NCBI GenBank assembly: GCA_030532245.1
Contig: JAUNLN010000004.1
Span: 44,566 to 108,565, forward strand
Source of the DNA: Actinomycetaceae bacterium
Lineage (GTDB): Bacteria > Actinomycetota > Actinomycetes > Actinomycetales > Actinomycetaceae
Reading direction: 5' to 3'
Length of the DNA stretch: 64,000 nucleotides
Of the stretch, positions 24,235 to 35,664 are shown piece by piece (position 1 is the stretch's first letter; the number at the start of each line of letters is the position of its first letter). The notes under the pieces were generated by a model. It saw only the letters and a list, made by a program, of their open reading frames with translations, was not told the DNA's origin and ran no database searches. Both the position numbers and the translations under genes were made by a program.

Positions 24235-26175
24235 ATGAAGATCGTTAAGGGAAATGTTCTGGATGGTGCCATCCCAGAGGCGTCGGATCCCGCGAAGAGG
24301 TGGGGTGAACACAAGCAGAATATGAGGCTGGTTTCCCCGGCGAATAGGCGCAAATTCCGCGTGTTGGTTGTGGGCACGGGCCTCGCCGGTGCTGGCGCTG
24401 CGGCGTCGCTCGGCGAGCTTGGCTACAAGGTTACTTCGGTGACGTACCACGATTCGTCGCGCAGGGCGCACTCGGTTGCTGCCCAGGGCGGTATTAACGC
24501 GGCTCGCGGTAAGCGCGTGGATGGTGACGGTCTTTCGCGTTTTGTCCGCGACACAGTGAAGGGTGGAGATTTCCGCGCCCGTGAGGCGGAGGCGTGGCGT
24601 CTTGGGGAAGAGTCGAACCGGGTGATCGATCATCTTTCGGCGCTAGGCGTTCCGTTTGCGCGTGAGTATGACGGGGCGCTGTCGAACCGTTCGTTTGGTG
24701 GCGTGCAGGTGTCTCGAACGTTCTACTCGAGGGGCCAGACGGGCCAGCAGCTTCAGATTGCCGCTCATCAGGCGCTGATGCGTCAGGTGAAGGCCGGCAA
24801 CGTTGATCTGTGGATCCGCCACGAGATGCTTGATTTGATTGTGGAGGGCGGGCGCGCGGTAGGTATTGTTGCGCGCAACCTGATTACGGGTGAGCTCACC
24901 TGCCTGATGGCCGACGCGGTTGTGCTTGCAACGGGCGGTTACGGCAACGTGTACAAGTATTCGACGCTCGCGAAGAACTCGAATGCTTCCGCGGCTTGGC
25001 GTGCACACAGGCGGGGTGCTGCGATTGCGAATGCTTCGTTCATCCAGTTCCACCCGACGGCGTTGCCGATCCAGTCCGATTGGCAGTCAAAGACGACCCT
25101 CATGTCGGAGTCGCTTAGAAACGATGGCCGCATTTGGGTTCCGAAGAAGCCTGGTGATGATCGCCCTGCCAATGACATTCCAGAAAGCGAGCGCGACTAC
25201 TACTTGGAGCGTAAGTATCCCGCGTTTGGAAACTTGACGCCAAGAGACGTTGCTTCGCGCGCGGCTCGCGAGCAGATCGTGAGCGGTCACGGTGTTGGTC
25301 CAAAGAAGAACGCGGTGAACCTCGACTTTTCTGATGCGATTGAGCGTCTCGGCGTTGAGGTTCTGGATGAGCGTTACAAGAACCTGTTCGACATGTACTT
25401 TGATTCGACGGGGGAGGATCCGCGCAAGACTCCGATGCGTATCGCTCCGGGCGCGCATTTCACGATGGGTGGCCTGTGGGTGGATTACAACCTGATGTCC
25501 ACGATTCCCGGCCTGTTTGTTGCGGGGGAGGCGTCGTACGCCTACCACGGGGCAAATAGGCTGGGCGCAAACTCGCTCTTGTCGGCGTGTGTGGACGGCT
25601 TCTTCGTGATTCCGCACGTGATTCCGAACTACCTCGCAACGCTACTTGGCGCGGAGCATCCAAGTAGTGAGTCGGAGGCGGCGAAGTACACGCTGAGTGA
25701 AGCAAAGGAACGCATCGTCAAACTGCGTGCGGCGAAGGGCCGCACCCCGGCAATCGATGTGCACGCGCGCCTAGGTGCCGTCATGTACGAGCACTGCGGT
25801 GTTTCGCGTTCGAAGGAAGGCCTTGAGGCTGGGATCGAGAAGATCGATGAGCTTCGCAGAACGTACTTGGATCGCCTGCGGGTTACCGGGTCGGCTACGG
25901 AGCTGAACCAGGATTTGGAGCTCGCGCTTCGAGTGCAGGACTACCTGGAGCTGGCGCAGACCATGTGCGTCGACGCGTACCGGCGTGAAGAGTCGTGTGG
26001 CGCTCATTTCCGCGAGGAGTATTCGATCGACGGTGAGGCTATGCGACGCGACGATGAGTGGATGTTTACAACCGCTTGGCGCACGCAAAACTGGGAGGAA
26101 GACCCGGTGTTCATTGAGGATAGGGAGCCGCTTACGTTTGAGTCGGTTGAACCAACTACGAGGAGCTACAAGTGA
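24235..26175 (+). CDS. sdhA: Succinate dehydrogenase/fumarate reductase flavoprotein
   Basis: The 646-residue flavoprotein carries the FAD dinucleotide loop VLVVGTGLAGAGAAASLGE near residue 43 and the covalent-FAD His region RRAHSVAAQGGINAARG. Substrate-side residues appear in SFIQFHPTALP, and the C-terminal catalytic region includes GANRLGANSLLSA. ATG at 24235 is chosen; the frame opens 15 bases earlier inside sdhC. It overlaps sdhB by four bases (GTGA), so subunits are made in step. The B-type enzyme can run as SDH or fumarate reductase; sequence alone does not settle direction. Confidence 0.95.
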   Translation: MKIVKGNVLDGAIPEASDPAKRWGEHKQNMRLVSPANRRKFRVLVVGTGLAGAGAAASLGELGYKVTSVTYHDSSRRAHSVAAQGGINAARGKRVDGDGLSRFVRDTVKGGDFRAREAEAWRLGEESNRVIDHLSALGVPFAREYDGALSNRSFGGVQVSRTFYSRGQTGQQLQIAAHQALMRQVKAGNVDLWIRHEMLDLIVEGGRAVGIVARNLITGELTCLMADAVVLATGGYGNVYKYSTLAKNSNASAAWRAHRRGAAIANASFIQFHPTALPIQSDWQSKTTLMSESLRNDGRIWVPKKPGDDRPANDIPESERDYYLERKYPAFGNLTPRDVASRAAREQIVSGHGVGPKKNAVNLDFSDAIERLGVEVLDERYKNLFDMYFDSTGEDPRKTPMRIAPGAHFTMGGLWVDYNLMSTIPGLFVAGEASYAYHGANRLGANSLLSACVDGFFVIPHVIPNYLATLLGAEHPSSESEAAKYTLSEAKERIVKLRAAKGRTPAIDVHARLGAVMYEHCGVSRSKEGLEAGIEKIDELRRTYLDRLRVTGSATELNQDLELALRVQDYLELAQTMCVDAYRREESCGAHFREEYSIDGEAMRRDDEWMFTTAWRTQNWEEDPVFIEDREPLTFESVEPTTRSYK

Positions 26176-26903
26176 TTACGCTGAGGGTGTGGCGCCAGCC
26201 GGGGCCGGGTGAAAAAGGCGAGTTTCGCAATTATGAGGTTGAGGCCGATCCGACGATGTCGTGGCTTGAACTCCTCGATCATTTGAATGCGGAGAGGTTG
26301 CGCAAAGGTGAAGAACCGATCGCATTTGATTCTGATTGCAGGGAGGGAATTTGTGGCTCTTGCGGCCTGCTAGTCAATGGGCGTCCACATGGAGAGACAA
26401 ATAATCTACCTGCCTGCCATCAAAGAGTGGGGCACCGCAAGGAGGGTGAGGTAGTCACTCTGGAGCCTTTTAGGGCGGCTCAGTTCCCGGTTGTGAAAGA
26501 CCTGGTAGTGGATCGTTCGGCGCTCGATGAGATCCTGATGGCGGGTGCGTATTCGCAGACTAACGCGGGCACTGCACCTGATGCGGACGTCGTTGGGAAC
26601 ACGCATGACATAGCCGAAATTGCGCTAGATATGGCCGCGTGCATCGGGTGTGGAGCCTGCGTTGCGGCATGTCCGAACGGCGCTGCGAACCTGTTTACGG
26701 GAGCGAAATTGGCTCACATGGCGGCGCTCGCGGTGCCGAGCAGGGCGCGTAAAAAGCGTGCGAAGTCGATGGTGAAGGTGATGGATCAGAACTTTGGTCC
26801 GTGCTCTCTTTACGGCGAGTGTGAGGCGGTTTGTCCGGCTGGTATCCCGCTTCGAGCGGTGGCCGCGGTTGCCCGAGAACGCACATGGTCGCCGCGCGAT
26901 TGA
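26172..26903 (+). CDS. sdhB: Succinate dehydrogenase/fumarate reductase iron-sulfur subunit
   Basis: 243 residues with all three clusters readable: a [2Fe-2S] plant-type set in CREGICGSCGLLVNG with a fourth Cys in NLPACHQRV, a [4Fe-4S] set in CIGCGACVAACPNG, and the third cluster set in CSLYGECEAVCPAGIP. It wires electrons from SdhA flavin to SdhC haem. Start GTG 26172 overlaps sdhA. It is the last gene of the operon; aspA begins 72 bases later with its own promoter-like element. Confidence 0.95.
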   Translation: MITLRVWRQPGPGEKGEFRNYEVEADPTMSWLELLDHLNAERLRKGEEPIAFDSDCREGICGSCGLLVNGRPHGETNNLPACHQRVGHRKEGEVVTLEPFRAAQFPVVKDLVVDRSALDEILMAGAYSQTNAGTAPDADVVGNTHDIAEIALDMAACIGCGACVAACPNGAANLFTGAKLAHMAALAVPSRARKKRAKSMVKVMDQNFGPCSLYGECEAVCPAGIPLRAVAAVARERTWSPRD

Positions 26904-26911
26904 TAAGTTGC

Positions 26912-26953
26912 TGGTATAAATTCTTGGCAAGTCATCCATGGTGGGCTGACTTG
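26912..26953 (+). promoter_or_regulatory. Extended -10 promoter and inverted repeat upstream of aspA
   Basis: TGGTATAAA (26912-26920) resembles an extended -10 element. Downstream, CAAGTCA (26928-26934) is a perfect inverted repeat of TGACTTG (26947-26953), before the ribosome binding site GGAAAGAG. The repeat may be a leader hairpin or a regulator site placed over the start of transcription. Confidence 0.55.
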
Positions 26954-26975
26954 GGTCGTAGGAAAGAGTGATGCG

Positions 26976-28421
26976 ATGAGTACTCGCACTGAGGTTGACC
27001 TTCTCGGTGAACGTGAGGTACCGGCAGACGCATATTGGGGAATCCATACGTTGCGTGCGATCGAGAACTTCCAGATTTCGGGCACGCGTTTGGATCAGTA
27101 TCCGCATTTCATTATTGCGATGGTGCAGGTTAAGAAGGCAGTGGCCAGGGCGAATGGTCGTCTGCGTGTTCTACCGGAAGACAAGGTGGCGGCTATTGAG
27201 GCTGCTTGCGACAAGATCCTTGATAGCGATGAGTTCTTGGATCAGTGGCCTACTGACATGTTCCAAGGTGGCGCTGGCACGTCTGTGAACATGAATACGA
27301 ATGAGGTCATTGCCAACGTGGCGCTGGAGCTTCTCGGTTTTGAGAAGGGCCGCTATGACGTCATTAATCCGAATGATGATGTGAATAAGTCGCAGTCTAC
27401 GAACGACTCTTATCCGACTGGCTTCCATTTGGCGGTTTATCGCGAGCTTGTGGATTTGCGTAAGTCGGTTTCGCACCTCGTGGATGCTCTGTCGAAGAAG
27501 GCTGAGGAGTTTTCGGGCATTATCAAGATGGGTCGCACGCAGCTTCAGGATGCTGTTCCGATGACTCTTGGCCAGGAGTTTGAGGCGTTTGCTTCGTCTT
27601 TGGCGAAGGACATGTCGGTTATTGATCAGGCTGCTGATCTGCTCCTTGAGGTGAACCTGGGTGCGACGGCGATTGGTACGGGTCTTAACACTCCGGATGG
27701 TTACCCGGAGGTTGCGGTCGAGGAGCTCTCGACTGTAACGGGCTTGCCGTTTAGGCCTTCGCATAACTTGATTGACGCAACTCCTGATACGGGTGCGTTC
27801 GTGTCGGTGCACGGCGCGCTTAAGCGTTTTGCGGTGAAGGTGTCGAAGGTGTGCAATGACCTTCGTCTGCTTTCTTCGGGGCCAACCGCGGGTCTGGGTG
27901 AGATCAATCTACCTGCTATGCAGGCGGGCTCGTCGATCATGCCGGCTAAGGTTAACCCCGTTATTCCGGAGGTTGTGAACCAGGTTTGCATGAAGGTGAT
28001 TGGCAACGACGTTACGGTGACTATGGCTAGTGAGGCTGCGCAAATGCAGTTGAACGTTATGGAACCTGTGATTGCTCAGTCGCTGTTTGAGTCGATGAGG
28101 CTTCTTGAGAATGCCACGGTTACGCTTGCCGATAAGTGTGTTGCAGGTATTACGGCTAATGAGCAGCACCTGTATGACCAGGTGATGGGTTCGATCGGTA
28201 TTGTCACGTACTTTAACGAGATTATCGGCCACAGGAATGGCGATTTGATTGGTAAGGAGGCGGCGCGTACCGGCCGTAAGGTGGCTGATCTGATCGTGGA
28301 GAAGGGGCTTTTGTCTCGCGAAGAGGTAGAGGCGATTCTCTCGGTCGAGAACCTTGTGTCGCCCGAGTATGAGGGCAGGATCTGGGAGTCCGGTGAGAAG
28401 GGGATTCCAGAAGTGGGGTAG
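26976..28421 (+). CDS. aspA: Aspartate ammonia-lyase
   Basis: AspA converts aspartate to fumarate and ammonia. The 481-residue protein belongs to the fumarase/aspartase superfamily: early [56 protein letters not shown] and the signature loop [11 protein letters not shown] carrying the catalytic Ser. AspA rather than FumC is favoured by the DLLGEREVP start and the VNPDDDVN-type segment, though fumarase activity is not excluded. It lies directly behind sdhCAB, so fumarate made here can feed fumarate reduction. Confidence 0.9.
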   Translation: MSTRTEVDLLGEREVPADAYWGIHTLRAIENFQISGTRLDQYPHFIIAMVQVKKAVARANGRLRVLPEDKVAAIEAACDKILDSDEFLDQWPTDMFQGGAGTSVNMNTNEVIANVALELLGFEKGRYDVINPNDDVNKSQSTNDSYPTGFHLAVYRELVDLRKSVSHLVDALSKKAEEFSGIIKMGRTQLQDAVPMTLGQEFEAFASSLAKDMSVIDQAADLLLEVNLGATAIGTGLNTPDGYPEVAVEELSTVTGLPFRPSHNLIDATPDTGAFVSVHGALKRFAVKVSKVCNDLRLLSSGPTAGLGEINLPAMQAGSSIMPAKVNPVIPEVVNQVCMKVIGNDVTVTMASEAAQMQLNVMEPVIAQSLFESMRLLENATVTLADKCVAGITANEQHLYDQVMGSIGIVTYFNEIIGHRNGDLIGKEAARTGRKVADLIVEKGLLSREEVEAILSVENLVSPEYEGRIWESGEKGIPEVG

Positions 28422-28439
28422 CCCGGCTTTGAACACAAT

Positions 28440-28479
28440 AAAATCTCGCCCTCAGCAAGAAAACTGAGGGCGAGATTTT
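28440..28479. terminator. Bidirectional terminator between aspA and aceE
   Basis: AAAATCTCGCCCTCAG (28440-28455) is a perfect 16-bp inverted repeat of CTGAGGGCGAGATTTT (28464-28479), 8-base loop. A-runs and T-runs lie on both sides, so it should end both converging transcripts. Confidence 0.93.
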
Positions 28480-28487
28480 AGTTGGTT

Positions 28488-31229
<2,742 letters not shown>

Positions 31230-31330
31230 GAGTCCTCTTTCTCTAGAAGGTCAAAACGAATCGGTTAGATTCCCATCGCTTTCTATCTTCCCTGCTATTT
31301 GAGGTTTTCGCATTGGCTAGGGGTATTTTT

Positions 31331-31362
31331 ACACGGTCCGTGTTGCGAAAAACACAGGTGTT
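31331..31362. promoter_or_regulatory. Two palindromes in the aceE/DUF3052 divergent region
   Basis: ACACGGTCCGTGT (31331-31343) is a perfect 6-1-6 palindrome. AACACAGGTGTT (31351-31362) is a perfect 5-2-5 palindrome beginning eight bases later. Both carry ACAC...GTGT. They lie about 100 bases upstream of the aceE start and about 90 from the DUF3052 start, which is suitable for a dimeric regulator. The regulator is unknown. Confidence 0.45.
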
Positions 31363-31451
31363 GTGAAGTTGGGTTTGGGAGTGTGTTTACTTTGCGGGAG
31401 AAGTCGTGGATTTAGGCGGGCATTGAGCGCAAACTTAGGTAGACTAGGCGC

Positions 31452-31886
31452 GTGACTTCAAAAATTGAATCCCGAGAGGCGGGTCCGAAGGCGCAAGGTA
31501 GCCTCGGTTTTACGAGCGGTCAGGTTGTTCAAGAGTTTTATTGGGACGAGGACGCGGATGATTCTCTGCGGGCCGCGATTGAAGACGTGACGGGTGAGGA
31601 GCTCGTTGACGTTGATTATTCTGACGTCGTGGACGGCGTGATTGTCTGGTGGCGTGAGGAAGACGCTGAGGAAGACGATCTTACGGATGTTCTGCTGGAT
31701 GCATCGGCGAACTTGGATAACGGGGGTGTTGTCTGGGTGCTGTCTCCGAAGCCTGGCTCGAGGAACCACGTGGCTCCTGAGATTGTGGCTGATGCGGCGA
31801 AGATTGCGGGCATGAATCCGACGTCGGCTGCTGCTGTGTCTAAGGGCTGGGCGGGCATGCGTTTGGTCGCTCCGGCTCGCCAGTAA
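31452..31886 (+). CDS. DUF3052 family protein
   Basis: A 144-residue acidic conserved actinobacterial protein (SLGFTSGQVVQEFYWDEDAD, VDGVIVWWREEDAEEDDLTD, VWVLSPKPGS). It has no signal peptide, no membrane segment and no catalytic motif that I recognise. It starts at GTG 31452 without a Shine-Dalgarno; TAGACT (31440-31445) lies six bases upstream, so the message is probably leaderless. Linkage to aceE is conserved in the phylum and suggests a link to pyruvate metabolism, but the role is unknown. Confidence 0.88.
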   Translation: MTSKIESREAGPKAQGSLGFTSGQVVQEFYWDEDADDSLRAAIEDVTGEELVDVDYSDVVDGVIVWWREEDAEEDDLTDVLLDASANLDNGGVVWVLSPKPGSRNHVAPEIVADAAKIAGMNPTSAAAVSKGWAGMRLVAPARQ

Positions 31887-31901
31887 TTGAGAGTCTCGCC
31901 A

Positions 31902-31918
31902 CTGTTTCCTAAAAACAG
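31902..31918 (+). terminator. Small AT-rich hairpin after DUF3052
   Basis: CTGTTT (31902-31907) pairs with AAACAG (31913-31918), 5-base loop, then GGGTTTG. A weak terminator candidate lying between DUF3052 and tRNA-Val. Confidence 0.4.
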
Positions 31919-31985
31919 GGTTTGTAAGATGATTTTTGCTCCCGGAGTTAGGTAAGCTTTCATGCGTTCCACTCCGTTGGAGTTT

Positions 31986-32059
31986 GGGCCTATAGCTCAG
32001 TTGGCTAGAGCGCCACGTTTACACCGTGGATGTCGGGGGTTCGAGTCCCTCTGGGCCCA
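31986..32059 (+). tRNA. tRNA-Val (anticodon TAC)
   Basis: Full cloverleaf: acceptor arm GGGCCTA with TGGGCCC (one G-U), D arm GCTC/GAGC with loop AGTTGGCTA, anticodon stem CCACG/CGTGG with loop TTTACAC (anticodon TAC at 32020-32022), and T arm GGGGG/CCCTC with TTCGAGT. The discriminator base is A. CCA is not encoded. It reads GUA and probably other valine codons. A terminator starts seven bases later. Confidence 0.96.
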
Positions 32060-32065
32060 CAAGTG

Positions 32066-32095
32066 AAAAGAGCCTGCAAAACGCAGGCTCTTTTT
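32066..32095 (+). terminator. Intrinsic terminator after tRNA-Val
   Basis: AAAAGAGCCTGC (32066-32077) pairs with GCAGGCTCTTTT (32083-32094) across AAAAC, with a T-run. Perfect stem, typical of stable-RNA ends. Confidence 0.92.
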
Positions 32096-32125
32096 GTATA
32101 TGAGGAGGGGCGTGTGCCCGAGTTT

Positions 32126-32189
32126 AAGGCGCGGCGCCTTCCTCGCTGATCGTATTTGGAAGGTGGCACCGCGGCGCCGCGATGCCACC
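32126..32189. repeat. Two GC-rich palindromes downstream of the sugar transporter
   Basis: AAGGCGCGGCGCCTT (32126-32140) is symmetric around one base. GGTGGCACCGCGGC (32162-32175) with GCCGCGATGCCACC (32176-32189) is a palindrome with one mismatched pair. Both lie just past the stop of the minus-strand transporter operon and probably serve as its terminators, although neither has a U-run. Confidence 0.5.
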
Positions 32190-32205
32190 GTAAGGGGCGG
32201 GGAAG

Positions 32206-33729
32206 TTACCTACCGAAGGCCTCTAGGCCAGCTTCTGGAGCGTTGTGCCTAGGTTTTTGCGTTGCGCGCCGAATAGAGGATGCGTCAGTGGCTTCGGAGT
32301 TCGTCGAGTACTCGCGCTGGAAGTACGATTCCAGTTCTTCAAGAGACTTACCCTTGGTTTCGGGGATGAACTTCCAGTAGAAAAAGATCGTGACCAAGTT
32401 GATTACGGCGAATACGAAGAACGTCTTGCCATGCAGTGCGGCTTGTAGCGGCGGGAATAGTAGAGCCACGATGAAGTTGGCCATCCAGTTCGCGAACACG
32501 GCCATGCCCATCACTTTGCCACGTACTCGAAGCGGGAAGATTTCCGCGAGCATGAGCCAGAAAATCACCGCAACGAAGCACTGCATGAAGAACAGGAACG
32601 TCATCATGAATGCGAGCACGAGGTAGCTGCGAAGCGCAGATTCGGGAAGGAACGTAAACACGATACCGATCATCGTGAGCGCAACCGTGACGCCAACCTG
32701 GCCGGTTAGGAGCATGGGCCTGCGCCTCATCCTTGGAAGAAGCACCATCGAACCGATGGCAACTGCGGCAACAGAAACCACGCCATTGCCGATGGTGGCA
32801 ACGATCGAAGCTCTCGTGCCAAGACCCGTATCAATCAAAATCGACGGAGCGTAGTACATAACCGAGTTCACGCCTGTCATTTGCGACAGGAAGGCAAGAA
32901 GGATGCCTATGATCGAGATCTTCCGAACCCAGTCGGTTCGCATGTACTCCGAGAAGGACCCCGAGGTTGCAGCCCGCATCGCCTGCGAGTGGTCCTTTAT
33001 GTCCGTGTACTCCTGCTCGATTTGACGCATGTCGGTGGTTTCGCGCAACTGCCACAGCGCGACTTTCGCTTCGTTGTCACGGCCGTGGTCGATTAGCCAG
33101 CGGGGCGATTCGATGAGGAAGAACGACCCGACGAACAATCCGGCGGCCGGTAGCGTGCAAAGTAGCAGCATGTAACGCCAGGTGTGGTGGTCGTTAGGTA
33201 GAGCTGTCGCAATCGTTGCGTTCGTGGAGTAGGCGAGTAGCTGGCCGGTTACGATGAGTAGCTCGTTGCGGGCCACGAGTTTTCCACGCCGGTCGGTAGG
33301 AGCAAGTTCGCAGATGAACACGGGAACCGTTGCGGAAGCGCCGCCAACAGCGAGACCAAGCACGATGCGGAAAATGACCATCACGGTCACGTTTGGTGCA
33401 AATGAAGTACCTAGTGCGCCGAGAACGAAAAGACTGGCGACGGCAAGAAGCGTTTTCTTACGTCCAACGGAGTCGGCCATCTTTCCAGATAACAGGCCTC
33501 CGAACGCGGCGCCGAGAACGAGCGATGAGGTGACTAAACCGACCTGCGTCTTATCGAGGGCGAGGCCGCCGTCGCTAAATGGCAGTTCGAGGAACGGGAT
33601 CGCGCCGGAAATTACGCCGGTGTCGAATCCAAAGGCGAGTGCGCCGAGCGTTGCGATGGCGACGACGCCGTTGATGTTCTTCTTCTTAACGTTTGGAGTT
33701 GAGGTTCGGGTGGGTGTCGAAGTGCTCAC
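32206..33729 (-). CDS. MFS sugar/polyol porter (IolT-like)
   Basis: A 507-residue 12-helix transporter of the sugar porter family. Signatures: FGFDTGVISGA in helix 1, GKMADSVGRKKTLL in loop 2-3, the PESPRWL-type box seen as IESPRWLIDHGRDNEA after helix 6, and PETKGKSLEELE at the C-terminal end. Helix-rich stretches run throughout. It starts at GTG 33729. It is the last gene of a three-gene minus-strand operon with two polyol-catabolic-type enzymes, so myo-inositol or a related polyol is the likely substrate, proton-coupled. The exact substrate is not determinable. Confidence 0.9.
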   Translation of the reverse strand: MSTSTPTRTSTPNVKKKNINGVVAIATLGALAFGFDTGVISGAIPFLELPFSDGGLALDKTQVGLVTSSLVLGAAFGGLLSGKMADSVGRKKTLLAVASLFVLGALGTSFAPNVTVMVIFRIVLGLAVGGASATVPVFICELAPTDRRGKLVARNELLIVTGQLLAYSTNATIATALPNDHHTWRYMLLLCTLPAAGLFVGSFFLIESPRWLIDHGRDNEAKVALWQLRETTDMRQIEQEYTDIKDHSQAMRAATSGSFSEYMRTDWVRKISIIGILLAFLSQMTGVNSVMYYAPSILIDTGLGTRASIVATIGNGVVSVAAVAIGSMVLLPRMRRRPMLLTGQVGVTVALTMIGIVFTFLPESALRSYLVLAFMMTFLFFMQCFVAVIFWLMLAEIFPLRVRGKVMGMAVFANWMANFIVALLFPPLQAALHGKTFFVFAVINLVTIFFYWKFIPETKGKSLEELESYFQREYSTNSEATDASSIRRATQKPRHNAPEAGLEAFGR

Positions 33730-33731
33730 GG

Positions 33732-34529
33732 TTACCCCTCCAAGTCGCTGAACGTTTGGATGAATGCCGGGATGGCGACTTCGGAGTCCGTTTTGGCCCA
33801 GGCCTCCATGCAGACAGTGCCCGTGTATCCCATTTCGTGGAGTGCGACCGCGATGTTGCGGTAGTTGATCTCACCTGTGCCCGGTTCGCACCTGCCCGGC
33901 ACGTCTGCAACCTGGATTTCACCCACGTAGGGCAGTGCCTCCCTGCAGGTTTCGATGAGGTTTCCATCTCCGATTTGCGCGTGGTACAGGTCTAGGTTCA
34001 TTCGGATTCGAGGTGAATCAACCGCTTGAATGAGCGCTAGCACATCTTCGGGGTGCGAGAACGGTGTGCCGCGGTGATCGACGGGGAGGTTGAGGTTCTC
34101 CATTTGGTACACGACGTCGTGCTTCTCAGCGATCTCTGCGAGCCTTAGGAGAGTGGTGGTCGCTTTGGCCCACATTTTGCCGGTCACTACTTCGGTCTTC
34201 ATAACGGGGATGCCGCCTTCGCCAAGACCTGTGCCGTGGAAGTTTAGTCTGGGCGAGCCGAGAATCTTAGACTTCTTGGCGCCAAGTTCGGCGGTGCGAA
34301 GGAATTCTTCGATGCCGTCTTCTTCAACGAGGTTGCCCGAAATGTAAGCGTTCATGTTGAGGATGGGCACGCCGGTTGCGGCGATGGCTTCGAGGTCGAC
34401 GTGCGATTCGTGCCAGTTCCACAGCTCCGCAGCAATGCCGTATTCTCCGATGCGTTTTACTCGTTCGGTGAGCGGCAGGTCGAGGAACTGCATTTCGGCG
34501 CAGACGGCGAGTTCAAATGGGGTGTTCAC
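33732..34529 (-). CDS. Hydroxypyruvate isomerase-like TIM-barrel protein
   Basis: A 265-residue xylose-isomerase-like TIM barrel. The barrel's metal and substrate positions appear in YQMENLNLP, MNLDLYHAQIGDGN and IQVADVPGRCEPGTGEINYR; the last closely matches the Hyi/OtnI signature, except that His of GRHEPGTGEINY (consensus from memory) is Cys. Likely an aldose-ketose isomerase on a small 2-keto sugar acid. GTG at 34529 overlaps the upstream dehydrogenase stop (GTGA). It sits between a dehydrogenase and a transporter, pointing to a short polyol pathway. Confidence 0.82.
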   Translation of the reverse strand: MNTPFELAVCAEMQFLDLPLTERVKRIGEYGIAAELWNWHESHVDLEAIAATGVPILNMNAYISGNLVEEDGIEEFLRTAELGAKKSKILGSPRLNFHGTGLGEGGIPVMKTEVVTGKMWAKATTTLLRLAEIAEKHDVVYQMENLNLPVDHRGTPFSHPEDVLALIQAVDSPRIRMNLDLYHAQIGDGNLIETCREALPYVGEIQVADVPGRCEPGTGEINYRNIAVALHEMGYTGTVCMEAWAKTDSEVAIPAFIQTFSDLEG

Positions 34530-35536
34530 AGCACTTCCTCCATCTTGATGACGCGGCCTTCGTCTACGGATCGCTGGCATGCTTCTGCGATTGCCTGGGC
34601 CATCACTCCGGCTAAGACGTCGGGGTGGGCGATCTCCTTGCTGTTTAGGCGCTCAACGAACGTCTGGAATTCTTGTACGTAGGAGTCGTGGTAGCGGGAG
34701 GTGTCGGTTCCATCCGTGGTGACGGAGAGTCCGGCAGCCGTGTATGCGCGGCACGCAGTATTTTCTGGAACACCCATTTGGAGCATTCCCTTCGAGCCGA
34801 AAGCTTCGCCGCGCAGGTCGTATCCGTAGAGTGCGCTGAAGGAAGCTTCCGCGGTTGCGATAGCGCCGTTGTCGTAGGTGATGGTTACAACTGCGGAGTC
34901 GAGGAATCCTTTTTCTTTGGCTTCAGGGGCAATGAGGGCGTCTGCGGCTGCGTATACGCTCACCGGCGATGCGCCTTCCATAAACCAGTTGATCGTGTCG
35001 AAGTCATGGATGAGGGTTTCTTTGAAGATTGTGCCGACGGGCGTCGCGTCGGGGTTGCCGCCGTAGGGGCCAGGGTCGCGCGTGATCGAGTGGTATCGCT
35101 GAATCGTTCCGATTGCGCCCTCGGCTGCGAGCGCGTGAGCCTTGGCCCAGGACTCGGAGAAGCGACGGTTAAAGCCGACTTGGAACAAGACTTTTGTCGA
35201 GTTGATGATTTCTTCGATCTGGCGCGCTTCTTGAAGGCTTCCTCCAAGCGGTTTCTCGGTGAATACTGCCTTACCGGCTTTGGCTGCCATTTCGATAAGG
35301 GGTAGGTGCGTTGCAACGGGAGTAGAGATGACGATTGCGTCAAAATCGCCGTCTGCGAGGGCCTCCTCGAGGGATGCGTACGTGTTTGGAATGCCAAACT
35401 GCTTTGCGAGCTCCTGTGCTCGGGATAGGGCGGGGTCTACGAGTGCGGTGACTTCCGCGCCGATCACGTCGTTTACAAGTGCTTCAACGTGGTGCGTACC
35501 GATTCGGCCGGTTCCGATAACTGCAATCTTTTGCAT
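34526..35536 (-). CDS. Gfo/Idh/MocA oxidoreductase (inositol 2-dehydrogenase-like)
   Basis: 336 residues. An N-terminal Rossmann domain begins KIAVIGTGRIGTHHVEAL, the catalytic Lys is in FTEKPLGGSLQEAR, and the substrate region contains DPGPYGGNPDATPVGT with HDFDTINWF; the pattern is that of IolG-type NAD-dependent polyol dehydrogenases. ATG at 35536 has GAGAGGA eight bases upstream; ATG at 35554 is a weaker option. First gene of the minus-strand operon, directly downstream of a LacI-type operator. The actual substrate (myo-inositol, scyllo-inositol or other) is inferred only by family. Confidence 0.88.
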   Translation of the reverse strand: MQKIAVIGTGRIGTHHVEALVNDVIGAEVTALVDPALSRAQELAKQFGIPNTYASLEEALADGDFDAIVISTPVATHLPLIEMAAKAGKAVFTEKPLGGSLQEARQIEEIINSTKVLFQVGFNRRFSESWAKAHALAAEGAIGTIQRYHSITRDPGPYGGNPDATPVGTIFKETLIHDFDTINWFMEGASPVSVYAAADALIAPEAKEKGFLDSAVVTITYDNGAIATAEASFSALYGYDLRGEAFGSKGMLQMGVPENTACRAYTAAGLSVTTDGTDTSRYHDSYVQEFQTFVERLNSKEIAHPDVLAGVMAQAIAEACQRSVDEGRVIKMEEVL

Positions 35537-35561
35537 GGCGTGTCCTCTCATCATTGAGAAT

Positions 35562-35592
35562 AACTAGTTCGTTTTACTAGTACGTATTAGTA
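35562..35592. promoter_or_regulatory. LacI-family operator between iolG-like and lacI-like genes
   Basis: TACTAGTACGTATTAGTA (35575-35592) is an 18-bp palindrome with the central CG typical of LacI-family sites; only one symmetric pair mismatches. A further AACTAGTT palindrome sits at 35562-35569. On the minus strand the pair lies around the expected -35/-10 area of the operon, where a bound repressor would block transcription. Confidence 0.7.
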
Positions 35593-35664
35593 TCGTAAGG
35601 AATTGTTAGGACAAAGGCAATAGGTTTGTGCAAGATCCTTTAAAAATCGCCTAAACTTGGATGT

